Made by a program: the position numbers and the translations under genes. Shown here piece by piece: positions 41,268 to 49,288 of a DNA stretch of 64,000 nt; positions within the stretch are counted from its first letter, which is position 1; every line of letters starts with the position of its first letter. This DNA is from Mesonia maritima (GTDB lineage: Bacteria; Bacteroidota; Bacteroidia; Flavobacteriales; Flavobacteriaceae), in contig NZ_JBHLUA010000012.1 of the NCBI RefSeq assembly GCF_042433895.1, positions 992,001-1,056,000 of the forward strand. Direction: 5' to 3'. The notes below the pieces were generated by a model. The model saw nothing but the letters and a program-made list of their open reading frames with translations. It made no database searches and had not been told where the DNA came from.

Positions 41268-43193
41268 ATGAAATATTTCAAAAAAAATCTATGGGCGATC
41301 CTCGCGTTTGTTCCATTTTTAATGAATGCGCAAAATCAACCGGCAAAAGAAAATAATCAGGGAATGTTCGATGAATTTATGTATCGACGCGGAAATTCCT
41401 ACCGAACAGCTTCTGGAAAACCCGGTCCCGATTATTGGCAAAATCGCGCAGATTATGAAATAGAAGTCGAATTAAATGATCAAACACATATCGCGACCGG
41501 AAAAGTTGAAATCGAATATACAAACAACAGTCCAGAAGACTTGAAATTTCTGTGGTTGCATGTAGAGCAAAACCGCTTTTCTGAAAATTCTCGCGGAACG
41601 CTTACTACGCCCATTCAAGGCAATCGTTATAATGGTGATGAAGAAGGCGGTTACAACCTTTCCCAAGTTAAAGTTGAAGGAGAAATTGCAAAATACATCA
41701 TTACCGACACACGTATGCAAATTTGGTTAAAAGAACCTTTAGAACCCGGCGAAGATGTTGAATTAAGTATGAATTTCAGCTATAAAATTCCTGTAGAGGG
41801 AATGGATAGAATGGGTCGTTTAAAAGTGGAAGATGGTACTATTTACGCAATGGCACAATGGTATCCCAGAATGGCAGTTTATGATGATGTGGTAGGTTGG
41901 AATATTGAACCTTATTTAGGAGCCGGAGAATTTTATTTAGATTATGGTGATTATGATTATAAAGTTACTGTTCCTTATAATCATATTGTAGTGGGATCAG
42001 GAGTACTTCAAAATCCCAAAGACGTCCTTACGAAAACCCAGCTTGACCGAATGGAAAAAGCTAAAAAGAGTGAGTCTACTGTTTACATTATAAAGCCAGA
42101 AGAAGTTGGGACGGCAAGTTCAAGACCTGTTAATAGTGGAAAATTAACGTGGCACTTTAAAATGGAAAATAGCCGCGATGTTGCTTTTGGAAGTTCAAAA
42201 GCATTTATTTGGGACGCCGCAAAAATTAATTTAACCGATGGAAAAAAAGCAATCGCACAATCAGCTTATCCTAAAGAAAGTGACGGGCAGGGAGCGTGGA
42301 GTCGTTCTACAGAATATACAAAAGCATCAATTGAATATTACGGAAAAGAATATTTTCCTTATCCCTATAAAAGTGCCGTAAATGTAGCAGCAGATATTGG
42401 CGGAATGGAATATCCCGGTTTAAGTTTTTGTAGTTGGAAAAGTAAGGGTGAATCTCTTTGGGGTGTAACCGACCACGAATTTGGTCACAATTGGTTTCCA
42501 ATGATTGTCGGCAGTAACGAAAGAAGATATGCTTGGATGGATGAAGGTTTTAATACATTTATCAATCATTATAGCACCCTCGCTTTTAATAATCAAGAAT
42601 ATCCTTCTAGTTTAGATCAAACAAGAAATTTAACCAATTATTTAACTAAGGAAACCCGAGAAGGAATCGACAATTATCCAGATGTTACCAATCTGCGGAA
42701 TTTAGGCTATACCGCTTATTACAAACCTGCGGTTGGTCTAATATTGTTACGCGAATATATTTTAGGTGAAGAACGATTCGAAAATGCTTTTAAATCCTAC
42801 ATAAAAACATGGGCATTTAAACATCCGCAACCATCAGATTTCTTTAATCATATGGAAAATGTTGCTGGAGAAAATTTAGCTTGGTTCTGGAAAGGATGGT
42901 TCTACGGAAATGAAAATATCGATATCGCCATAGAAGAAGTGAAAGAATATCAGGGTAATTATATAATTACCGTAGTGAATCAAGGTGAAATCCCAATGCC
43001 GGTAAAGCTAGAAATTACATTTGAAGATAATTCCACAAAAACGCAAATCTTACCTGTTGAAATATGGCAACGTACAGATAAGTGGGATTATTTATTAGAA
43101 ACTGATAAGAAAGTTAAAAAAGTGCAATTCGATGCACAAAAACAAGTTCCCGATGTTAATGCTGCAAATGATACTTGGCCAAGCGAAAAGTAA
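41268..43193 (+). CDS. M1-family metallopeptidase, exported
   Basis: 641 residues. Signal peptide about 1-21 (LMNA-QN). Catalytic domain about 350-480 with exopeptidase motif GGMEYPG and zinc motif DHEFGHNWFP plus the third ligand in WMDEGFNTF. Shorter than the 870-residue aminopeptidase N, as for Bacteroidota periplasmic or surface forms. Probably a monocistronic gene, ending 17 bases before a terminator. Confidence 0.93.
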   Translation: MKYFKKNLWAILAFVPFLMNAQNQPAKENNQGMFDEFMYRRGNSYRTASGKPGPDYWQNRADYEIEVELNDQTHIATGKVEIEYTNNSPEDLKFLWLHVEQNRFSENSRGTLTTPIQGNRYNGDEEGGYNLSQVKVEGEIAKYIITDTRMQIWLKEPLEPGEDVELSMNFSYKIPVEGMDRMGRLKVEDGTIYAMAQWYPRMAVYDDVVGWNIEPYLGAGEFYLDYGDYDYKVTVPYNHIVVGSGVLQNPKDVLTKTQLDRMEKAKKSESTVYIIKPEEVGTASSRPVNSGKLTWHFKMENSRDVAFGSSKAFIWDAAKINLTDGKKAIAQSAYPKESDGQGAWSRSTEYTKASIEYYGKEYFPYPYKSAVNVAADIGGMEYPGLSFCSWKSKGESLWGVTDHEFGHNWFPMIVGSNERRYAWMDEGFNTFINHYSTLAFNNQEYPSSLDQTRNLTNYLTKETREGIDNYPDVTNLRNLGYTAYYKPAVGLILLREYILGEERFENAFKSYIKTWAFKHPQPSDFFNHMENVAGENLAWFWKGWFYGNENIDIAIEEVKEYQGNYIITVVNQGEIPMPVKLEITFEDNSTKTQILPVEIWQRTDKWDYLLETDKKVKKVQFDAQKQVPDVNAANDTWPSEK

Positions 43194-43209
43194 AGTTTAC
43201 TATTTTCTC

Positions 43210-43239
43210 AAAAAACCTCTTCAACTGAAGGGGTTTTTT
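43210..43239 (+). terminator. Terminator after the M1 peptidase gene
   Basis: AAAAAACCTCTTC pairs with GAAGGGGTTTTTT around an ACT-type loop; T-run at the end. Confidence 0.85.
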
Positions 43240-43408
43240 ATTATTCTCGTTAGGATGAAGACAATAATAAGAATGTTTAAATTCAAAAGAATTATTTTTG
43301 TTAATCATTTATAAATCAAGTTAATTAATCGTTAAAATAGAAATTAATAAAAACCCCAAGTAAGCTTGGTGCGTAAATTTCCGCAACATTATAAACCAAA
43401 AAAATATT

Positions 43409-46400
43409 ATGAGAAACTTTACTTATTTAGTTGCCACAATGGTACTGTTAAGCCTGAGTTCACTAAACGCCCAAGTGGTTACGAGTGGACAAGATGATGG
43501 TTCCGATGGAACTTTACGGCAAGAAATTTTAGATACACCTTCAGGAGGTACAATTACTTTTGATCCAATAGTTACTTCCGTTACTTTAGATAGTGAATTA
43601 ACTATTAATAAATCTATTACTATTTCAGGTGGAAATCTTTTGGTACCAAATACAACTATCGATGCCGATAACAATGGTAGAGCTTTTAACATCACGGCGG
43701 GAACAGTTGTATTTAACAACTTAGATATTATTAATGGAGTTGAAGTTGATGGCGGAGCTATTTTTATAGCGAATGCGACATTAACGATAAACGATAGTAA
43801 TCTTACTGATAATACTGCAAATGGTGCTTCAGGTTCTGGAGGAGCAATTTATGTGAACTCTGGAGGAACATTAGTTATAAATAATTCTGGAATTTCAAAC
43901 AACGTTGCCAATAGAGCTGGAGGAGGAATTGAGGATAATTCCGGTGCTGGTTTAAATATCACTTTAAATAATGTAAATCTAAATAACAATAATGCAGGTG
44001 TTTCTCCTGCTACCGCTGCTCCTGGAAACGGAGGTGGTTTACATATTACAGGTGCTGGAGATGCTGAAATTACCGGGGGAACAGTAAACAATAACCTAGC
44101 TGCAGCCGAAGGTGGTGGACTTTGGAATGGTAGCGGAACGATGACCGTAGACGGAACGACAATAGATGGAAATACCGCAAGTGGAGCAATGGCAGACCAA
44201 GGCGGTGGTGGAATTTTCAATGAAATGGGAACGTTAGTTGTTCAAAACTCCACCACAATCTCAAATAATATTGCCGATGGAGCTTCCGGTTCTGGTGGTG
44301 GAATTTTAAATAATCAGGGAAGTTTAACGATAAACGATTCTGAAATTAGCGATAATTCTGCAGTTCGTGCCGGTGGGGGAATAGAAGAGAAATCAGTAGC
44401 TGGAAGTATGCTTATGATGACAAATGTAGATTTATTAAATAATGATGCTGCTTCAAATCCTGGAAATGGCGGAGGACTTCACATTTCTGGTTCAGGCGAT
44501 AGCAATATTACCGGTGGAAATGTAAATGGAAATATTGCTGCATCCGAAGGCGGTGGTCTTTGGAATGGTAGTGGTATAATGACCGTAGATGGAACGACTA
44601 TCGATGGAAATACCGCAAATGGAGCAATGGCAGACCAAGGCGGTGGCGGGATTTTCAATGAAATGGGAACATTAGTTGTTCAAAACTCCACTACAATCTC
44701 AAATAATATTGCTGATGGAACTTCTGGTTCTGGCGGTGGAATTTTAAATAATCAGGGAAGTTTAACAATAAACGATTCTGAAATTAGCGGTAATTCTGCA
44801 GTTCGTGCCGGTGGTGGAATTGAAGAAAATTCAGTAGCTGAAAGTATGCTTACAATGACAAATGTCGATTTAATGAATAACGATGTTGCTTCTAACCCAG
44901 GAAATGGTGGAGGTCTTCACGTTACCGGAGCAGGCGATAGTGATATTTCTGGTGGAATGGTAAGTGGAAATACGGCTAGTTTAGAAGGCGGAGGTCTTTG
45001 GAACGGGAGTGGAAGTATGACAATCGATGGAACAACAATCGATGGAAATACCGCGAGTGGAGCTATGGCAAATGAAGGCGGCGGCGGAATTTTTAACGCT
45101 GGCGGAATGCTAATGGTGATGAACGCTACAATTTCTAATAATATCGTAGATGGAGCTTCTGGTTCTGGTGGTGGAATATTAAACGATATGGGAAGTTTAG
45201 AGGTACAAGATTCAGATTTTGAAATGAATACTGCAGTTCGTGCCGGTGGCGCTATCGAAGAAAACGCTACTGATGGAAGTATGTTAACGCTTACTAATGT
45301 AAATTTTGATTCAAATTCAGCTAGTGCTGCTCCTGGAAATGGAGGAGCTTTGCATATCTCAGGAAATGGTGATGCAATGATCACAGGAGGAACAGCAACA
45401 AATAATTCTGCAGCTTCTGAAGGAGGAGCTTTATGGAATAATGTTGGTGAAATGACAATTGACGGAATGACTCTTGAAAATAATACTGCAGCTGGTGCTG
45501 CTTCCGATAATGGCGGAGGAGCTGTTTTTAATAATGGCGGTGATCTTATGATCATGAACGGTACAATGATTGCCAATAATTTAGCTACAGGAACTGCTGG
45601 TTCTGGTGGTGGTTTATTTTCTACTGCGGGATCTGTAATAATCTCAAACGCGATGTTCGATTCAAATTCAGCGATAAGAGCCGGAGGAGCAATTGAAATC
45701 ATTGATGGAACGTTATCTATAGATGATTCAGATTTAACTAATAATGATGTAAATGGAGTTGCAGGAACAGCTGCGCCAGGAAATGGAGGAGCACTGCATA
45801 TCACAGGAAATAGCACGGTAACAATTCAGAATTCAATGTTAACCGGAAACGAAGCTGCACAAGAAGGTGGAGCACTTTGGAATCAAGCCAATTCAACAAT
45901 GAATATTATTATGACTACTGTAGATAATAATCTTGCTGCCGGAAATGGCGGAGGTGGAATCTATAATAATGGGGGAGATTTGTATATAGAAACCTCTACG
46001 ATTTCAAATAATAATGCATCTCTAATGACCGGTGGCGGATTAATGAATGATATGGGTTCAACTACAATTTTAAGAAGTACTTTTGCAGGAAATAGTGCAA
46101 CTACCAACGGAGGTGGAATGTACAATAATGATGAAATGACCTTGAATGCAGTTACAGTAGCAATGAATTCAGCAGCTGTAAATGGCGGCGGAATTTCGAG
46201 TATGGCTTCAATGAGTATGACAAATACGTTGGTGGCTGAAAATACAGCAACGAGTGGTCAAGATGTTTCTGGAATGATAACTTCAGGAAATTATAACCTT
46301 ATTGGAACAGATGACGCTGGAATTTTCACTGTAGATACAGATGATATTGTAGGAACGTCTCCATTATTAGGAAGCTTACAAGATAATGGTGGAGCAACTT

Positions 46401-46792
46401 TTACGATTGCATTAATGGATGGAAGCGAAGGAATCAATGCAGGAAATCCTAATGATACCTTTAATGACCAGCGTGATTACTCAATTCAAGGAAGACGCGA
46501 TATTGGGGCTTATGAAAACGGAGGTCAGTTAGGAATTAACGATGAACCAACAGTGTCGTTAGCAAAATTATATCCTAATCCCGCACAGGGAAGATTAACC
46601 ATAGAATTACCAGATACAACGATTTCAGAAGTTCAAGTGAAAATCGTTTCACTTACCGGTCAAGTTGTATATGAAAATGAATTTTCAGGAAGTAAAAATC
46701 AATTAGATATAAGCAGAATCTCTGCCGGAATCTATATGGTGAATTTAAATACTGAAGGAAATTCTACCACCCAAAAATTAATAGTCGAATAA
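43409..46792 (+). CDS. Large right-handed beta-helix surface protein with T9SS sorting domain
   Basis: 1127 residues. Signal peptide 1-21 (LSSLNA-QV). The body is a parallel beta-helix with many GGGI and NNTA-type turns arranged in long repeats of about 146 residues (438 bases), starting near residue 110. The C-terminal domain (about 1050-1127) reads LAKLYPNPAQGRLTIELP and GQVVYENEFSG and ends GIYMVNL ... TTQKLIVE, the type A sorting signal cut off by the type IX secretion system. Probably an adhesin or polysaccharide-binding protein; no catalytic site is visible. Neighbouring repeat copies are nearly identical in DNA. Confidence 0.9.
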   Translation: MRNFTYLVATMVLLSLSSLNAQVVTSGQDDGSDGTLRQEILDTPSGGTITFDPIVTSVTLDSELTINKSITISGGNLLVPNTTIDADNNGRAFNITAGTVVFNNLDIINGVEVDGGAIFIANATLTINDSNLTDNTANGASGSGGAIYVNSGGTLVINNSGISNNVANRAGGGIEDNSGAGLNITLNNVNLNNNNAGVSPATAAPGNGGGLHITGAGDAEITGGTVNNNLAAAEGGGLWNGSGTMTVDGTTIDGNTASGAMADQGGGGIFNEMGTLVVQNSTTISNNIADGASGSGGGILNNQGSLTINDSEISDNSAVRAGGGIEEKSVAGSMLMMTNVDLLNNDAASNPGNGGGLHISGSGDSNITGGNVNGNIAASEGGGLWNGSGIMTVDGTTIDGNTANGAMADQGGGGIFNEMGTLVVQNSTTISNNIADGTSGSGGGILNNQGSLTINDSEISGNSAVRAGGGIEENSVAESMLTMTNVDLMNNDVASNPGNGGGLHVTGAGDSDISGGMVSGNTASLEGGGLWNGSGSMTIDGTTIDGNTASGAMANEGGGGIFNAGGMLMVMNATISNNIVDGASGSGGGILNDMGSLEVQDSDFEMNTAVRAGGAIEENATDGSMLTLTNVNFDSNSASAAPGNGGALHISGNGDAMITGGTATNNSAASEGGALWNNVGEMTIDGMTLENNTAAGAASDNGGGAVFNNGGDLMIMNGTMIANNLATGTAGSGGGLFSTAGSVIISNAMFDSNSAIRAGGAIEIIDGTLSIDDSDLTNNDVNGVAGTAAPGNGGALHITGNSTVTIQNSMLTGNEAAQEGGALWNQANSTMNIIMTTVDNNLAAGNGGGGIYNNGGDLYIETSTISNNNASLMTGGGLMNDMGSTTILRSTFAGNSATTNGGGMYNNDEMTLNAVTVAMNSAAVNGGGISSMASMSMTNTLVAENTATSGQDVSGMITSGNYNLIGTDDAGIFTVDTDDIVGTSPLLGSLQDNGGATFTIALMDGSEGINAGNPNDTFNDQRDYSIQGRRDIGAYENGGQLGINDEPTVSLAKLYPNPAQGRLTIELPDTTISEVQVKIVSLTGQVVYENEFSGSKNQLDISRISAGIYMVNLNTEGNSTTQKLIVE
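43741..45890 (+). repeat. 438-bp coding repeats inside the beta-helix gene
   Basis: The same ATGAC[C/A] position of GGGLWN...GSG recurs at 44141, 44579, 45017 and 45452: spacing 438, 438, 435 bases. Copies at about 44100-44540 and 44540-44980 are almost the same over long stretches (for example the segments from 44198 and 44636); outer copies are more diverged. All lengths keep the reading frame. Confidence 0.9.
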
Positions 46793-46813
46793 TTTGGACT
46801 AACTGTAGTGCGC

Positions 46814-46847
46814 AAAAAAAGGCTATCCACTTGGGTAGCCTTTTTTT
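46814..46847 (+). terminator. Terminator after the beta-helix gene
   Basis: AAAAAAAGGCTATCC pairs with GGGTAGCCTTTTTTT around a short loop. Confidence 0.9.
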
Positions 46848-46871
46848 GATTTGCAAAGCGATATAATATAG

Positions 46872-46879
46872 TATCTTTG
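46872..46879 (+). promoter_or_regulatory. -7 promoter box of era
   Basis: TATCTTTG, exact TAnnTTTG, 15 bases before the chosen ATG at 46895. This short leader supports that start over the ATG at 46877. Confidence 0.55.
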
Positions 46880-46894
46880 TTAAAAATAAATTCT

Positions 46895-47776
46895 ATGAAA
46901 CATAAAGCCGGTTTCGTCAATATAATAGGAAATCCTAACGTTGGAAAATCGACGTTGATGAACGCATTTGTAGGTGAACGATTATCAATTATCACTTCTA
47001 AAGCGCAAACTACAAGACACCGAATTCTCGGGATTGTAAACGGAGAAGATTTTCAAATGGTATTAAGCGATACTCCTGGAATAATTAAACCGGCGTACGC
47101 GTTACAAGATTCGATGATGGATTTTGTAAAAGCAGCTTTTCAAGACGCAGATGTACTAATTTATTTAGTCGAATTAGGCGAAAAAGAATTAAAAGATGAA
47201 AAGTTTTTTCAGCAAATAACCAGCTCAAAAATTCCGGTTATTTTATTGCTGAATAAAATTGATAAAGGCGATCAAGAATTGGTAGAAGAACAAATCACTT
47301 TATGGAAAGCTCGCGTTCCAAATGCTGAAGTCTTCGCGATTTCAGCCTTAGAAAATTTTGGCGTTCCTGAAGTTTTTAATCGTATTTTAGAATTATTACC
47401 CGAATCGCCACCATTTTATGATAAAGACGCATTAACAGACAAACCTGAACGTTTTTTTGTAAATGAAATTATTCGGGAAAAAATATTACTGCACTATAAA
47501 AAAGAAATTCCGTATAGTGTAGAAATTGAAACTGAAGAGTTTTTTGAAGATGAAGAAATTATTAGAATGCGCAGCGTAATTATGGTAGAGCGTGATTCGC
47601 AAAAAGGAATTATCATCGGTCACAAAGGTTCGGCAATTAAGCGTGTTGGGATGGAAGCTAGAAAAGATTTAGAAAAATTCTTTGGCAAACAAGTTCATAT
47701 AGAACTTTACGTAAAAGTCAATAAAAATTGGCGAAATGATGATAAGCAATTAAAACGTTTTGGGTATAACCAATAG
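46895..47776 (+). CDS. era: GTPase Era
   Basis: 293 residues from ATG 46895 (the ATG at 46877 overlaps the promoter). G1 GNPNVGKSTLMN, G3 DTPGI, G4 NKID, and C-terminal KH domain (about 200-290) with IIGHKGSAIKRVGMEARKD. Needed for 16S rRNA maturation and 30S assembly. Upstream of the related GTPase gene der, with which it is not obviously co-transcribed since der has its own -7 box. Confidence 0.97.
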   Translation: MKHKAGFVNIIGNPNVGKSTLMNAFVGERLSIITSKAQTTRHRILGIVNGEDFQMVLSDTPGIIKPAYALQDSMMDFVKAAFQDADVLIYLVELGEKELKDEKFFQQITSSKIPVILLLNKIDKGDQELVEEQITLWKARVPNAEVFAISALENFGVPEVFNRILELLPESPPFYDKDALTDKPERFFVNEIIREKILLHYKKEIPYSVEIETEEFFEDEEIIRMRSVIMVERDSQKGIIIGHKGSAIKRVGMEARKDLEKFFGKQVHIELYVKVNKNWRNDDKQLKRFGYNQ

Positions 47777-47848
47777 TTCATCCACAAGCGTATTCAATTT
47801 TACCTTGCTTATTTTTAAATAAGTACCGAATAACTCCATTTTAACATG

Positions 47849-47856
47849 TATTTTTG
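47849..47856 (+). promoter_or_regulatory. -7 promoter box of der
   Basis: TATTTTTG, exact TAnnTTTG, 18 bases before the ATG. Confidence 0.5.
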
Positions 47857-47874
47857 CAGCCAAAATAAAGAATT

Positions 47875-49179
47875 ATGAGCAGCATCGTAGCTATTGTAGG
47901 AAGACCAAATGTAGGAAAATCTACCTTTTTTAACCGATTAATTCAGCGTAGAGAAGCGATTGTAGATTCTGTTAGCGGTGTAACGCGCGATCGTCATTAT
48001 GGAAAATCAGATTGGAACGGAAAAGAATTTTCAGTCATCGATACCGGCGGTTACGTAGTAGGAAGCGACGATGTTTTTGAAGCAGAAATCGATAAGCAAG
48101 TAAAATTAGCAATCGATGAAGCCGATGTCATAATTTTTATGGTCGATGTAGAATTTGGTGTAAATCCTATGGATGAAGAAGTTGCCAAATTACTTCGAAA
48201 AGTAGATAAACCCGTTTTTTTAGCGGTAAATAAAGTAGATTCTTCCATGCGAGAAGAAGATGCAATCGAATTTTATTCTCTAGGTTTAGGTGAATATTAT
48301 ACTATTGCCGGAATTAGCGGTAGCGGAACCGGAGATTTACTCGATGCTGTAGTTGAAGCTTTACCTGAAACTACAGAGCGTGAGGAAGAAGAATTACCGC
48401 GTTTTGCTGTGGTTGGTCGCCCAAATGCGGGAAAATCTTCTTTTATAAATGCATTAATTGGTGAAGAACGTTACATTGTAACCGATATTGCCGGAACAAC
48501 AAGAGATTCTATCGATACGCGTTATAACCGTTTCGGGTTCGATTTTAATCTAATTGATACTGCTGGAATCCGAAGAAAAACGAAAGTAAAAGAAGATGTC
48601 GAATTTTATTCGGTAATGCGAAGTGTTCGTGCTATCGAACATTCCGATGTTTGCCTTCTTATTTTTGATGCGCAACGAGGTTTCGATGGGCAAGTTCAAA
48701 ATATATTTTGGCTTGCACAACGCAATAAAAAAGGAATTGTAATTTTGGTAAATAAATGGGATTTACTCGATAAGGAAACCAAAACCTTAAAAGAATATGA
48801 AGCCAGAATTAGAAGAGAAATAGAACCGTTTACAGATGTTCCTATTGTGTTTATTTCCGTATTAAATAAACAACGAATTTTTAAAGCAATTGAAACAGCG
48901 GTTGAGGTTTATAAAAATAGAAGCAAGAAAATTAAAACGCGTAAGCTGAATGATATCATGCTTCCAATTATTGAACACAATCCGCCGCCGGCAACAAAAG
49001 GGAAATATGTAAAAATTAAATTTTGCACGCAATTACCTACGCCAACGCCGCAATTCGCTTTTTTCTGTAATCTTCCGCAGTATGTAAAAGATCCGTACAA
49101 GCGATTTTTAGAAAACAAACTCAGAAAAGAATTCGATTTTACGGGTGTTCCGATTAGCGTTTATATGCGAAAAAAATAA
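47875..49179 (+). CDS. der: GTPase Der (EngA)
   Basis: 434 residues, two GTPase domains: VGRPNVGKSTFFNRL with DTGGY (1-160) and VGRPNAGKSSFINAL with DTAGIRRK (175-340), followed by a KH-like domain ending GVPISVYMRKK. 50S ribosome assembly factor. Confidence 0.97.
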   Translation: MSSIVAIVGRPNVGKSTFFNRLIQRREAIVDSVSGVTRDRHYGKSDWNGKEFSVIDTGGYVVGSDDVFEAEIDKQVKLAIDEADVIIFMVDVEFGVNPMDEEVAKLLRKVDKPVFLAVNKVDSSMREEDAIEFYSLGLGEYYTIAGISGSGTGDLLDAVVEALPETTEREEEELPRFAVVGRPNAGKSSFINALIGEERYIVTDIAGTTRDSIDTRYNRFGFDFNLIDTAGIRRKTKVKEDVEFYSVMRSVRAIEHSDVCLLIFDAQRGFDGQVQNIFWLAQRNKKGIVILVNKWDLLDKETKTLKEYEARIRREIEPFTDVPIVFISVLNKQRIFKAIETAVEVYKNRSKKIKTRKLNDIMLPIIEHNPPPATKGKYVKIKFCTQLPTPTPQFAFFCNLPQYVKDPYKRFLENKLRKEFDFTGVPISVYMRKK

Positions 49180-49288
49180 ACTCCACTATTTAAAATCAGT
49201 TTAAATATCGGTTTTGTGTATACTAAAGTGCAACCTTTAGAAGTTTTATTAGTCTATAAAAACAACTAACAAACTTCAGCTTCATTTT

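Noticed and set aside
43849..45816. Long minus-strand frames opposite the beta-helix gene
   Set aside because: Proline-rich antisense shadows of a Gly/Asn-rich repeat protein; no start signals.
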